Translations under genes and position numbers: made by a program
The notes under the pieces: model-generated
What the model was told of the DNA's origin: nothing
The model's input: only the letters and a program-made list of their open reading frames with translations
Database searches by the model: none
Assembly: GCA_002787775.1 (NCBI GenBank)
Contig: PCUW01000003.1
Span: forward strand, 1,663 to 65,662
Reading direction: 5' to 3'
From: Bdellovibrionales bacterium CG12_big_fil_rev_8_21_14_0_65_38_15
GTDB taxonomy: Bacteria > Bdellovibrionota > Bacteriovoracia > Bacteriovoracales > Bacteriovoracaceae
Length of the DNA: 64,000 bases
In this document: piece by piece, positions 17,179-26,817 of the stretch
Layout: each line of letters starts with the position of its first letter
Position numbering within the stretch: the first letter of the stretch is position 1

Positions 17179-18042
17179 CTAACGTTTTTTCAACTGATTA
17201 ACGGTTTCACGCATCTCGGAAACGACGCCGAGGTTTTGTTCAACCGGAATCAATCTTTCAATCAACTCGTTCAATACATTCCATTGAGTCTTTCTCAATG
17301 ATTTTAAGATATTCATTTTCAAACCAATAACTTTAGATTCGCTGAAAGCCGCATCAGCACTAGGTCTTGATGACATTGACAATATTTCCTCAAGCGTTTC
17401 GCGCGCGACGTCATTACGATAAGAGATTAGACCCGTAGCAGCAGCATATCGAATTGAAACAGACGAAGAATTATGAAGTTTCACCAATTTCTCTTCAGCC
17501 TCAGGAATATTGTGCATTGCAAGGGTAAAAATAGCCGCCTGCTTCACTGCTTCATCTTCCAGATTCAACAAATTAAGTAATAGATTTTTATTTATCTCAA
17601 CGCCTAATTTGTTCTCAGACAAAGCTATGACAGCATGAAACCTTACGTTTGGATCAGAATCACTAATTGCCTGAGTGAGAACTGGAATTGATAAATCACT
17701 TTTTAAAGCACCCATAGCTACGACGATAAAATCACGAGTTCTTGCGTCTTGGGCCGACTTATAAAGCTCATCAAGATTGCCAACTAACCACGGAATATCT
17801 TCTTCAGGTATAGATGAAGTAGAAATCAACTTTGATAATTCATAAGCAGCAACCCACCGATTACCAAAGGTTTTAGAGTGCAATTCTCTTACTAGATCTT
17901 TATAAGACCTATCAGAAGATAACATTTTAGTGACACCAAAAATAATTAATGCACCCACTAAAATAATAGCAACAGGAACAACCAGGCTTCCGATTATTGG
18001 ATTTTCTAGAATTTTCTTTTTACCAGGCGATCCAGCTTCCAT
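17179..18042 (-). CDS. membrane-anchored HEAT-repeat protein
   Basis: The 287-residue protein has a short basic N terminus, one membrane helix (IIGSLVVPVAIILVGALIIF) and then several helical HEAT/PBS-lyase-type repeats, for example DPNVRFHAVIALSENKLG and DEAVKQAAIFTLAMHNIPEA. Such repeats bind other proteins. It starts at an ATG behind AGAGAAG and lies 136 bases upstream of the Rieske gene, so it may be co-transcribed or independent. Its place at the head of the respiratory operon suggests a scaffold or assembly role for the bc complex; this is only a guess from location. Confidence 0.8.
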   Translation of the reverse strand: MEAGSPGKKKILENPIIGSLVVPVAIILVGALIIFGVTKMLSSDRSYKDLVRELHSKTFGNRWVAAYELSKLISTSSIPEEDIPWLVGNLDELYKSAQDARTRDFIVVAMGALKSDLSIPVLTQAISDSDPNVRFHAVIALSENKLGVEINKNLLLNLLNLEDEAVKQAAIFTLAMHNIPEAEEKLVKLHNSSSVSIRYAAATGLISYRNDVARETLEEILSMSSRPSADAAFSESKVIGLKMNILKSLRKTQWNVLNELIERLIPVEQNLGVVSEMRETVNQLKKR

Positions 18043-18175
18043 AAGCTTCTCTATGTTTGTGAGCTTCCCAATTAAGGGGTGATGTTTTATGTTGCCCTTG
18101 TTTATTATCAGACGGGCGAAGTATCGGCCACTAAAACCGACCTAAACATTATAGCGACAGACAGGATAATTATTT

Positions 18176-18724
18176 ATGGCATATTTACTTAGAGGGCTGA
18201 TTCTTCTCATGGTTATTGGCATGGTTCTAACCATTTCAACAGCTTTAGGTTTAGTTCAACTTCCTTTGGGGCATATTCAAATTTCAATCCCCGCTTTTAT
18301 TTATACAATTTTTGCTCAAGCCTTCGTGATGTTTTACTTCATCGGCGTTGCTCGTTTGGTTGAGAATGTTTATGGAATATTGCAAAGCGGTGGAAACAAT
18401 CTGAAGGAGCTTTTTGATAATCCTCCAGAAAATTTAGAACCCTATATTACTCGAGTTGGTCGTTTTCACTACGAAGCTCAGCTTGGCAAAAGACAAACTG
18501 TTCCTTGGAGTATATTAATGCTCGTCTTAGGCATGTTTGCTTTTTTATTAGGTGGAGCCCATGACACTGGCCTTGTTTCAAAAAATGTTCATGCTGGTGT
18601 TGTGTATGGTTTCACTGTCGCTATGTTAATTGGATTTGTTAGACAGTGGTTCTATTTAAAGAAAGCTCATCTCCTGCTTAGAAAAATCAAAGGGCTCTTT
18701 GAGATTCCTGACGGACAAATGTAA
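18176..18724 (+). CDS. polytopic membrane protein of unknown function
   Basis: The 182-residue protein has four predicted helices (about residues 5-25, 35-62, 113-132 and 141-160) and a soluble loop between the second and third, with RVGRFHYEAQLGKRQTVPW. His residues occur in or beside helices (HDTG, NVHAG), so haem or metal binding is possible but not shown. I do not recognise the family. The stop is four bases from the convergent gene's stop. Confidence 0.75.
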   Translation: MAYLLRGLILLMVIGMVLTISTALGLVQLPLGHIQISIPAFIYTIFAQAFVMFYFIGVARLVENVYGILQSGGNNLKELFDNPPENLEPYITRVGRFHYEAQLGKRQTVPWSILMLVLGMFAFLLGGAHDTGLVSKNVHAGVVYGFTVAMLIGFVRQWFYLKKAHLLLRKIKGLFEIPDGQM

Positions 18725-18728
18725 AAAA

Positions 18729-20039
18729 TTATAGCGATTTTACCCAAATAAAAACTTTGTTTTTACCAGGTGGATTGCCGCGACCGCGAGTTCTACTTTC
18801 GTACAATACCGCTTCATCAATTTGCATCACTTGCGCTAAGAATTCTTTAAGATGAATCCTGGGAACAAAAATATTATAATAGACTCCACCTGGAACTGGT
18901 GTCCCAGGCTTCACATTATCAACTTGAGTCACACCATAAGTTGTCAAAAGATCATCAAGCCTTGATCTTGAATTGATCGTATCTTCAGATTTCATCATGA
19001 CTCTAAAAACTGTCGTATTTCCATAACTACTATCACGATAACCCGTTCTTCTTTCTTCTTCGTAACCAGATGTTTCTTGATCGGCAGTATTAAAATCTCT
19101 AGGAATTGAATCTAATGAAGAAAGCTGTACTTCTGATTCAGTATCAAAGCGTTCCTCTTCTTCAAAGCCAGGAAATTGAGGAGCATCCTCACTTACTCTA
19201 TCGATATCATCTACATCTAGTTCAACTTCTTTTAATTCTTTTGGATCAACTGATTTAAAAGAGAGAGTTCTATCGAGCCACTTAAATTGAGGTTCATACA
19301 CCGCGATTTTATCAACCAGATAGTTTTCGTAAATTTTATTACCTTGTTGAATGGCGTAAACCAAAACAGTTCCGATAACCAGAAGGATGACGACTTCTTT
19401 TGCAAATTTTAATTGTTTTTCTAAACTTGCATTGAGTTTAATTTTTTTAAAGTCAAACTCTGGATGAAAAAAATCCACTTCCATTTTACGAAGAAAGCGT
19501 CCCCACTCTTCGTATAAAGTCACTTCCATTTTTGGCATAACATCATCTTCATGACTACCACTGATCAGCTCTGGTAGATTCAACATCTCTTTCAAGCTTT
19601 CAAAATCTAAATGCAATCCTTTAGAAGTAACATTTGTAATTTGAAAAATTTGTGAAAGTTCATCATCATGACCAGGAAAAACTTCTGTGAAGAAGTTTCT
19701 TAATATGGCCGATATGTCTGAGATCGATAAACCTGTTTCTCTTGAAAGGGTTAGAATATCTGCTTTTCTAAAAATAAAAGTAAAGCAGATTAGCTTTTCA
19801 AACATCCAATTAAACCATGCCTGAAGAGGGCCAATAACACATTGGTCATGAGCATAGTTAAAGCGGTCAACAAGCTGTCGAAGAGAAAGGCCCTCTACGT
19901 AAAAACAGGCCCAAAATTTTTCAAAGTCATCTCTAAATTTACCCTGCCAAGTTAAGCCGTCGATATCAAGAGCGATCCATTCTTTGAACCTCTCAAACTC
20001 AATGACCTCGTAGTGGATATGGGAAACTGGCTCATTCAT
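18729..20039 (-). CDS. hypothetical protein with one central membrane helix
   Basis: The 436-residue protein has an N-terminal soluble half of about 215 residues rich in aromatic and acidic residues, one membrane helix near residue 220 (VVILLVIGTVLVYAI), an acidic low-complexity linker (about 270-330) and a C-terminal domain ending in FIWVKSL. The C-terminal part (SEDTINSRSRLDDLLTTYGV) resembles a small ferredoxin-like fold in pattern only. It is five bases downstream of the thiolase gene, so probably co-transcribed with it. The topology suggests communication across the inner membrane. No function assigned. Confidence 0.7.
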   Translation of the reverse strand: MNEPVSHIHYEVIEFERFKEWIALDIDGLTWQGKFRDDFEKFWACFYVEGLSLRQLVDRFNYAHDQCVIGPLQAWFNWMFEKLICFTFIFRKADILTLSRETGLSISDISAILRNFFTEVFPGHDDELSQIFQITNVTSKGLHLDFESLKEMLNLPELISGSHEDDVMPKMEVTLYEEWGRFLRKMEVDFFHPEFDFKKIKLNASLEKQLKFAKEVVILLVIGTVLVYAIQQGNKIYENYLVDKIAVYEPQFKWLDRTLSFKSVDPKELKEVELDVDDIDRVSEDAPQFPGFEEEERFDTESEVQLSSLDSIPRDFNTADQETSGYEEERRTGYRDSSYGNTTVFRVMMKSEDTINSRSRLDDLLTTYGVTQVDNVKPGTPVPGGVYYNIFVPRIHLKEFLAQVMQIDEAVLYESRTRGRGNPPGKNKVFIWVKSL

Positions 20040-20044
20040 CTTTA

Positions 20045-21214
20045 TTAAACACTCTCAAGTAAAACTGCGATTCCTTGTCCGCCACCAATACAGGCAGAGG
20101 CGATTCCTCGTTTAAGACCCTTAGCCTTTAATTGTCGCGCAAGTGTTAAACTTATTCTAGTCCCGGATGCGCCTAGAGGGTGACCAAGGGCGATAGCTCC
20201 ACCCCAAATATTAAGTTTGGATTGATCAATTTCTAATTCTTTTACGCAAGCTAGAGTCTGACTGGCGAAGGCTTCGTTGATTTCAATCAGATCTAGGTCT
20301 TTAATCGAAAGACTTTGTTTAGCGAGAATTTTTCTAATGGCAGGAACAGGTCCGATTCCCATAATACTTGGATCGACACCTACAACCGAACCATCAATAA
20401 TTTTTGCTAGCGGTTTTAGGTTATGCTTTTTAACAAAAGACTCTGACGCAACCAAGACACTAGCAGCTCCATCAACAATACCTGAAGCACTGGCTGGAGT
20501 TACAACTCCATCTTTAAGAAAGCTTGCTCTAAGCTTTGTCATATCTTCTAAAGAAGCGTCCGGACGTAAGTGCTCGTCTTTGTCGCAAACTCCGCGCTTT
20601 AATTCGATTGGAGTAATTTCATCTTTAAAATGTCCATCAGCGTAAGCCTTGGCAGCTTTTTGATGTGAAGATAAAGAATATTCATCGCATTCTTGTCTTG
20701 TTAGTGAGTATTTTTTAGCTAAGTTTTCTGCCGTAATACCCATTGGTGTTTGGCAGTAAGCATCTGTTAAAGCATCTAGCAGCATATCGACAGATTTAAG
20801 GCTTCCATATTTTGTTCCAAAACGTGCACCATAAGTTAAATGAGGAACCATCGACATATTTTCTGTACCGGCGGCCAAAACACAATTTGCTTCGCCAAGT
20901 TTTATCAATCTAGCTGCTTCTAAAATCGCCTCAATACCCGAGCCGCAAAGTCTGTTAATGACGATTCCGGCGACTTCAATAGGGCAACCTAATTTTAAAG
21001 CTAAATGTCGACCGCCATACATTGTATCTGTTGTACTAGGTACAACATTACCTAAAATTACTTGATCGATTTTATCCGCCGCTAAATTTTGTTCAGATAA
21101 CAGTGCCTTAGAGCAGGCAACGGCTAAATCGACAGGAGTAATGTCCATCAGACTTCCACCAAATTTTCCAAATGGTGTTCTTTTTCCTGCGACTAGATAG
21201 ATTTGATCGGACAT
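20045..21214 (-). CDS. acetyl-CoA C-acyltransferase (thiolase)
   Basis: Thiolase II/I family enzymes condense or cleave beta-ketoacyl-CoA. The 389-residue protein has the nucleophilic Cys in NRLCGSGIEAI (about residue 88), the family motif EINEAFASQTLA, the His in GGAIALGHPLGASGTR, and the second Cys in ASACIGGGQGIAV. The length is standard. The start is strongly supported by AAGGAGG before the ATG at 21214. The family does not distinguish acetoacetyl-CoA synthesis from beta-oxidation here, and neighbours give no clear pathway. Confidence 0.95.
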   Translation of the reverse strand: MSDQIYLVAGKRTPFGKFGGSLMDITPVDLAVACSKALLSEQNLAADKIDQVILGNVVPSTTDTMYGGRHLALKLGCPIEVAGIVINRLCGSGIEAILEAARLIKLGEANCVLAAGTENMSMVPHLTYGARFGTKYGSLKSVDMLLDALTDAYCQTPMGITAENLAKKYSLTRQECDEYSLSSHQKAAKAYADGHFKDEITPIELKRGVCDKDEHLRPDASLEDMTKLRASFLKDGVVTPASASGIVDGAASVLVASESFVKKHNLKPLAKIIDGSVVGVDPSIMGIGPVPAIRKILAKQSLSIKDLDLIEINEAFASQTLACVKELEIDQSKLNIWGGAIALGHPLGASGTRISLTLARQLKAKGLKRGIASACIGGGQGIAVLLESV

Positions 21215-21321
21215 ATTTTGCCTCCTTGTGACCTATGGGGGCACACCAGTAAAATTAACTATGTTAAGCGGATGCTACATCTTTATAGCATTTGTTTTAA
21301 GCATTTTAACCGAGGAACTTC

Positions 21322-21741
21322 ATGTCCACAATCACTGATGTGCAAGTCATGCGATTTAAAGAAGCTGAAAACAAACGGCATCTGTCTGAAATGCGCAAAT
21401 TAAAGAATGAAAACGCCACTGAGTACCAAACAGAGGCCAAAATGAATGAAAAAACAGTTAGCCGTATGCGACAAGATTATGAGTCTCGTATCCAAGCCTC
21501 TCAAACAGATCTCGAAAGACAATTAGTCGACGTGAGAAGAAAACAAGAGAAGCGACTTGAGGAAGAGAAGTTAAGACTTGATGAAGAACTTAAAACGTTA
21601 AAATCAACTCATAAAGATCAAGTCAATGAAATCAAAATATCTAATATGAATGAGATTGAAAATATTAAAGAGTCTCATCAACGAACACTTGATAATGCGA
21701 AAGAGAAATTCGTGAAAGAACAAACCAAGTGGGAAGCTTAA
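21322..21741 (+). CDS. coiled-coil protein of unknown function
   Basis: The 139-residue protein is almost entirely charged and heptad-like, with no hydrophobic segment or Cys and with long runs rich in Lys, Glu, Arg and Gln (for example RRKQEKRLEEEKLRLDEEL). It should form an extended coiled coil. Start ATG follows GAGGAAC. It lies 25 bases before a FliG-domain protein on the same strand, so the two may act together; a hairpin ATGCTA/TAGCAT (21272-21291) lies upstream in the leader. Confidence 0.8.
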   Translation: MSTITDVQVMRFKEAENKRHLSEMRKLKNENATEYQTEAKMNEKTVSRMRQDYESRIQASQTDLERQLVDVRRKQEKRLEEEKLRLDEELKTLKSTHKDQVNEIKISNMNEIENIKESHQRTLDNAKEKFVKEQTKWEA

Positions 21742-21766
21742 ACAGTAATTAATTTGGGAGAATTTT

Positions 21767-22174
21767 ATGGACAAGTCAGCTAGCGTTTTTATCAATGGTC
21801 GTGCCCAAATAATTGAAATGCTTCAAATTATGCCTACAGCAGAAAAAGAAAAGCTATTAAAAAATATTCGAGCCAGAAATCCACAAATGGCACAAGAACT
21901 AATGGTTCAAAGCTTAACTTTTGATCAAGTTGCAAGACTTGGCGATGATGATCTTTTGGCCCTTATTGAAGCTGTTCGTCCGGTTGTTTGGGGTGTGGCA
22001 CTCAAAGGCCAAAAACCTGAATACCAAAGAAGAGTTTTGTCACTAGCACCTCGTGCTTACGCAGAAGAAGCTTATGGATTTTTAACTGCTACACTTCAAA
22101 ATGAAAAAAGAGATGTTAAGAGGGCGCAGAGTAAAATCATTGAAATTCTTATTGGATTATCAAAGAAAAACTAG
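21767..22174 (+). CDS. FliG-like single-domain protein
   Basis: The 135-residue protein has an armadillo-like pattern closely resembling the C-terminal part of the flagellar rotor protein FliG: LTFDQVARLGDDDLLALI, then VALKGQKPEYQRRVLSL, then a helix pair ending AQSKIIEIL. FliG itself is about 330 residues; this is one unit only, with no sign of truncation (own start behind GGGAG, own stop). It could regulate the motor or use the fold elsewhere. It overlaps the convergent cyclic-nucleotide-binding gene by 4 bases. Confidence 0.75.
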   Translation: MDKSASVFINGRAQIIEMLQIMPTAEKEKLLKNIRARNPQMAQELMVQSLTFDQVARLGDDDLLALIEAVRPVVWGVALKGQKPEYQRRVLSLAPRAYAEEAYGFLTATLQNEKRDVKRAQSKIIEILIGLSKKN

Positions 22175-22629
22175 ATCCCTCTTGCACTTCGATGCTTTGC
22201 AAGTGCCTCGAGATAAACTTTTTCTTGCGAAGCATTTAAATTTAGTACTTGGCCATCACTTGTGATTTTATGCTCCCTAAGAACATCTGAGGCATGCTTA
22301 AGACGATCACAAAGTGTTTCCATAATCTCAGAAAGCCAATCAGGACAATCTCTAATAACTTTCTTTATATCACTCTTCTTGATGAGATAAACCTGGGTAT
22401 CCTCGGTCACAATCGCGTTTGCTGTTCGCGTTTCATCAGTAAAGATTGAAATCTCTCCGATAAATTGTCTCGCTCCAATATTGGCGAGAGGAACTACTCT
22501 ATTGTTATCATCGCGTAGTATAAGAATTGAGCCAGTCTTAATAATATATAGATATGTTGATGGCTCACCTTCAACAAAAAGCACGGTACCCTTTTTAAGA
22601 GTTCTCAGGTCTAAAATGTCGCTCGACAT
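22171..22629 (-). CDS. cyclic-nucleotide-binding domain protein
   Basis: The 152-residue protein is a single CRP-type beta-barrel domain: KKGTVLFVEGEPSTYLYIIKTG, then the phosphate-binding cassette FIGEISIFTDETRTANAIV, with the Glu and Arg that contact cyclic nucleotide retained. There is no DNA-binding helix-turn-helix after it; the remaining 35 residues are helical. It therefore probably senses cAMP or cGMP and acts through protein contact. Start is at GGAGGAGCAAT-ATG, inside the end of the ppx-like gene (35-base overlap). Confidence 0.9.
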   Translation of the reverse strand: MSSDILDLRTLKKGTVLFVEGEPSTYLYIIKTGSILILRDDNNRVVPLANIGARQFIGEISIFTDETRTANAIVTEDTQVYLIKKSDIKKVIRDCPDWLSEIMETLCDRLKHASDVLREHKITSDGQVLNLNASQEKVYLEALAKHRSARGI

Positions 22630-23530
22630 ATTGCTCCTCCAAAGATCCTTCTATAAGTGTGCCATATCTTAAGCCGTATGGGGAAATTGTTAGATTTTTA
22701 ATCTTAAGTCTATGACCGACGGATAAAGCAACTAGCCCTCCACCTACAACAGATTTTGACCTCTTGCCGAGGATTGGGTACTGGTCGAGAAGTGTTTCAT
22801 TATCGAGTGGTTTGAGACAATTAATGAACTTTCCAAGCTTTTCAAAACTGATACTCTCGGTTCCAATCTTATTGGCTTCAAAGCTATTCATTCCAAGCAT
22901 AATGGCAGCAATTGAAGTCATTGTTCCAGCGACAAAAATAGCATCACTAGATTCAAATCGATCGTCTTCAATCAAATCAAATGCCTTTTTAATTTCAATA
23001 TCAAATTGATTTTGCTCAATCCAATCTGTGGCTCTTACAGAACCAACTGGCAGACTAATACTATCGATAACCTGAAAAGGTTTGGATTTAATTTTCATGA
23101 TTTCGGTAGAAGCACCACCAATATCAACAATTGTAATCAAGCCTTTAGACTTGGCCATTCTACAAACTCCAAGAGCAGTATAGTAGGCTTCGCCGCTTCC
23201 AGATATAACCTTGATTTCAATATTGAGCTTATTAATAATACGTTCGAAAAACTCTTCAGCATTAGAAGCTACTCTTGAAGCTTCAGTAGCCGTGACTATT
23301 ATACTTCTTGAATCAATGCCAAGTTCTTCAGAGAGTTCAACATAATCTTTTAAGGCCAAATAAGTCTCCTTCATTGCATCTTCACTAAAGACACCAGACT
23401 TACTTAAGCCTCTACCAAGTGCTGTTACTCTCGATTCATTCGCTAACTCTTTCACATTATTTTTTTCGTCCAATTCTGCCACAATCAAAAGAACAGAATT
23501 AGATCCGATATCAATACTTGCACGAATCAT
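22595..23530 (-). CDS. Ppx/GppA-family phosphatase
   Basis: Members hydrolyse polyphosphate or pppGpp. The 311-residue protein has the ASKHA ATPase-like core: phosphate-1 motif IDIGSNSVLLIVAEL, catalytic-region TATEASRVASN and GSGEAYYTALGV, and phosphate-2 motif ITIVDIGGASTEI. It is the short form, lacking the C-terminal HD-like domain of E. coli enzymes. It overlaps mtnA by 4 bases upstream and the cyclic-nucleotide-binding gene downstream, so all three are translationally linked. Substrate (polyphosphate or pppGpp) cannot be told from sequence. Confidence 0.93.
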   Translation of the reverse strand: MIRASIDIGSNSVLLIVAELDEKNNVKELANESRVTALGRGLSKSGVFSEDAMKETYLALKDYVELSEELGIDSRSIIVTATEASRVASNAEEFFERIINKLNIEIKVISGSGEAYYTALGVCRMAKSKGLITIVDIGGASTEIMKIKSKPFQVIDSISLPVGSVRATDWIEQNQFDIEIKKAFDLIEDDRFESSDAIFVAGTMTSIAAIMLGMNSFEANKIGTESISFEKLGKFINCLKPLDNETLLDQYPILGKRSKSVVGGGLVALSVGHRLKIKNLTISPYGLRYGTLIEGSLEEQYVERHFRPENS

Positions 23531-24579
23531 GAATGAGCAACTTTGGTGACATTCACTTGAGTTACAGGTGAAATCAATCCATTTTCACAAATAATTCCGG
23601 AGATGTGTAATCCGGAAGTAATATCAAAAGATGGATTAAAAGCGTCACTTTCATTAGGTGCTATTCGTTGATCTTTTAAACAAAGAATTTCTTTTGGGTC
23701 TCTCATTTCAACTTCAATTTCTTCACCACTTGATAAAGAAAGATCAAAAGAGCTTACAGGCGCCACAACAAAAAATGGAACATTATAGTGTTTAGCAACG
23801 ATAGCTAAAGTAGAGGAGCCTACCTTGTTAGCCGTATCACCGTTCGCAACAATTCGATCAGCACCGATAAAAATCGCATCAATATTTTGAGTTCTTAAAA
23901 TATGGCTCATGGCCCCTTCAACTACAATTTGATGGGGTACCTTTTCTTGGCATAATTCAAAAGCCGTTAATCGACTTCCTTGAAGATAAGGTCTTGTTTC
24001 AAAAGCAAAAACTTTATCAATTCTATTTAAGCTATTTAAGTGAGAAATAACACCAAGAGCTGTCCCCATTGGGCCACAGGCCAAAAAACCTGTATTACAT
24101 AAAGTTAAAACACGAAGCGGGCGTTCACCATAAAGTTCACTTAAGTTCTTCGCTGCAGTTTTCGCCATCGAAAGATTATCATTTCCAAGTTTAACCATTT
24201 GCTCATTCGCAAAATCGACTAAAGCGTCATACGTTTCTTGCAAGGATTTAGATTCTTGCATTGATGATAAAATTAAGTCTTTCGCGCGCTTTGCTTCGTA
24301 GGATAAATTCACTGCTGTTGGCCTAGCAGACTCGAGGTAGGTGACTGCTTTATCAATTGAAGGAGCTGTTACATCCTTTTGAAGACGTAGCCACAAAGCC
24401 ATTCCATATAAGGCAGTAAAGCCAATTAAAGGAGCTCCGCGAACGACCATGACTTTAATAGCTTCATGAGCATCTTCAATAGTTTTTACATGAACGTATG
24501 AAATATCATGAGGAAGATAACGTTGATCAACTAAGATCAATTCATCATTTTTCCAATCGAGTGGGATAACTTTTGTCAT
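23527..24579 (-). CDS. mtnA: S-methyl-5-thioribose-1-phosphate isomerase
   Basis: MtnA converts methylthioribose-1-phosphate to methylthioribulose-1-phosphate in the methionine salvage pathway. The 350-residue protein is full length, with the catalytic Cys in LCNTGFLACGPMGTALG, the catalytic Asp in FIGADRIVANGD, and the IF2B-type C-terminal domain (NKVGSSTLAIVAKHYNVPF). RGAPLIGFTALYGMAL, near the N terminus, is also typical. It overlaps the AsmA gene upstream by four bases. No other mtn gene is nearby, so the rest of the pathway must be elsewhere or absent. Confidence 0.93.
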   Translation of the reverse strand: MTKVIPLDWKNDELILVDQRYLPHDISYVHVKTIEDAHEAIKVMVVRGAPLIGFTALYGMALWLRLQKDVTAPSIDKAVTYLESARPTAVNLSYEAKRAKDLILSSMQESKSLQETYDALVDFANEQMVKLGNDNLSMAKTAAKNLSELYGERPLRVLTLCNTGFLACGPMGTALGVISHLNSLNRIDKVFAFETRPYLQGSRLTAFELCQEKVPHQIVVEGAMSHILRTQNIDAIFIGADRIVANGDTANKVGSSTLAIVAKHYNVPFFVVAPVSSFDLSLSSGEEIEVEMRDPKEILCLKDQRIAPNESDAFNPSFDITSGLHISGIICENGLISPVTQVNVTKVAHS

Positions 24580-26810
24580 TTCAGTATACCTTTAAGTAAT
24601 TTATCTAATTTTTTCTTATCGCCATCTTTTAAAAATTTTTTGGCTATATCTTTCACCTTATTAGTCCCCTTTTTCTTTAACAAGATGGACGAAAGTTTTT
24701 TCGATGTATAAGAAATATCTGGTTTAATATTTGTCCCTAATCCAACAAGCTTTAAAGGTAAAATCTCTGTTCCGACTTCTTTTAACAAAAAGGCAGACAG
24801 GTTTCCCTTATAATCTCTATAGTCAGCAAGAAGTTCGCTTTCATCTGAATCATTTAGGAAAACAGTACCTTTGGCACTTATTTCAAATTTATTATCAATT
24901 CCTTTAAAAAATATATCCTTAAAGTACAATTTCTCATTAGTTGCTGACCCCTCAAGCTCTAGAACCGAAAAATCAGGCTCTATTTTAATATCTTTAACAA
25001 CCTCATTAATTGTAGGATAAAAAGGTTTAATGGCATCAATAAAAGATGCTAACCATTCTGAAGGGTCGACTTTCGAAATCTTACCGTTAAATACTTTCAG
25101 GTCATATTTTGAGTCATAGGTATATGACTCATTAAGTTTTATAAAGTTTGTTTTTACAACTCCATTAATCTCACCATTAACACTCATCATCTTCTGTGAA
25201 ACAAATGGTGATACAACTGACCCAGGAAATTTTTTAAATGTTAGTAGTGCTTTTCCCGAGTTATCAACGGCTTGAAAATCTATATCTGTTGAAAGCGTTC
25301 CGCTTGCAATATTTAGTTGAGAAATAAACGTTAAAACACCTTTTGAAGAAATTTTAGTATTTGCCTTTAAAGACAAATCCTTTTCATCGAATTTGCTTTC
25401 CAAAACATTGAGCTGCCAAGTGAGTGGTAATATAGATAACCGTTGTTCATTCTTATTAATGGTTTTATCAACTTCATTATCAGCATTCGTTTTATTTTCA
25501 ACTGTATCTTTAGGTGAATCGCTCAACTTAGAAGCTTCATTAATTTTTTCTAAATCACTCTTTGTAATGACCAAGCCAGTGGCATTTGTATCAATTACTA
25601 CATCAGGTATGTAATTATCGAAATTAAATTCTTTAGGAAGAGTCAATCTTACAGATGTTGAAGACTGACCTTGATAAAGAGGAAGATCAACTTTCATATC
25701 GATATTTTTATCAAGTAAACTACCACTAAAAGTAGGTTGAAAACTCTGCCCCAAATAACTATAAGAAAGGCCTTGGGTCATAGTTAATTGTAATTGAGGT
25801 TTAATCTGCTCATTACTAAGGTCTATATTCCCATCGATATTTAGTTGTGACTTTCCAGGATTAACCTTGTTAGTAATTGCAGGCGCAAAAGATAAAAAGT
25901 CCTTAACAGATAAGATGGCTTTAATGTTTTCGATTTTAATTTCTTGTTCTTTTCTTAAAATTTTCAATGAGAGTGTCGAATCATAAAACGACATTTTAGC
26001 ATCACCAGAAATATTTCCAGTTTTATAAATATCAGATTTAAGGTCCATTCTAATTTCAGAAAGTGGGAACACGCCGTTTTTTAGTGATTTAATTTTTGAG
26101 ATTGTTGCAACGGAAACCAGAGAGAGTTTGCCTTGGCTTATAAATTTATGAAGATCTGCTTCTCCAATGACAAGCATATTGGCCGATATCTCTCCAAGTG
26201 TATCTTGCTGCATCACGATGGTGGTATCGACTTCAAAAGCAGCAGGATTTTCTAATCCTAGTTCTTTGATTAGTAACTTTGATATTAGGAAAGTCCCTTT
26301 TTCATTTTCACTAAGATGATACTTAATCTTAGAGTCCTTCATTTTTATATTAAGCCGACTTGTAGCCAAAAATGCTGGCAAGACCACCGGTACTGATGAA
26401 GAAGTCTTTTTTGGAGACGAATTCATTGCTTGAGACCAATTAGACTCTGATTTCTTAAGTTTTGACCAATAAAACTGAGGACTATTGATTTCAACTTCTA
26501 CAACACCGCCACCTTTAAGAATTGACCAAACAGGAATTCGAAGTTTTGCATCAGATACTGATGCTATTGGTTCGCTTGTTTCGACATTGATTTTATTTAT
26601 AATAAAGTCAATTGATGTTCCAAACTTAAAATCTACCTCGCCAACTTCTATTTTTGCCTTTGGAAATGTTTCTTTTAGGTTTTGAGTCAGAAGATCACGA
26701 ATATTATCGGGCGTGAGTACTTTAGATATATAAAAATAGATGCCACCTAATAGAACTCCAAAGGTAATAAAAACTGAAAGAATAATGAGAAAGACTTTAT
26801 TAGGTTTCAT
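24576..26810 (-). CDS. AsmA-family envelope protein
   Basis: The 744-residue protein has an N-terminal signal anchor (VFLIILSVFITFGVLLGGIYFY) followed by a long beta-rich periplasmic region. The opening TPDNIRDLLTQNLKETFPKAKIEVGEVDFKFG and the C-terminal pattern with repeated short beta strands match AsmA/TamB-type repeating beta-groove proteins, now linked to lipid movement across the periplasm. The C terminus is strongly basic. It lies between the helicase gene (7-base gap) and mtnA (4-base overlap). The specific substrate is not evident. Confidence 0.8.
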   Translation of the reverse strand: MKPNKVFLIILSVFITFGVLLGGIYFYISKVLTPDNIRDLLTQNLKETFPKAKIEVGEVDFKFGTSIDFIINKINVETSEPIASVSDAKLRIPVWSILKGGGVVEVEINSPQFYWSKLKKSESNWSQAMNSSPKKTSSSVPVVLPAFLATSRLNIKMKDSKIKYHLSENEKGTFLISKLLIKELGLENPAAFEVDTTIVMQQDTLGEISANMLVIGEADLHKFISQGKLSLVSVATISKIKSLKNGVFPLSEIRMDLKSDIYKTGNISGDAKMSFYDSTLSLKILRKEQEIKIENIKAILSVKDFLSFAPAITNKVNPGKSQLNIDGNIDLSNEQIKPQLQLTMTQGLSYSYLGQSFQPTFSGSLLDKNIDMKVDLPLYQGQSSTSVRLTLPKEFNFDNYIPDVVIDTNATGLVITKSDLEKINEASKLSDSPKDTVENKTNADNEVDKTINKNEQRLSILPLTWQLNVLESKFDEKDLSLKANTKISSKGVLTFISQLNIASGTLSTDIDFQAVDNSGKALLTFKKFPGSVVSPFVSQKMMSVNGEINGVVKTNFIKLNESYTYDSKYDLKVFNGKISKVDPSEWLASFIDAIKPFYPTINEVVKDIKIEPDFSVLELEGSATNEKLYFKDIFFKGIDNKFEISAKGTVFLNDSDESELLADYRDYKGNLSAFLLKEVGTEILPLKLVGLGTNIKPDISYTSKKLSSILLKKKGTNKVKDIAKKFLKDGDKKKLDKLLKGILK

Positions 26811-26817
26811 TTAATCC

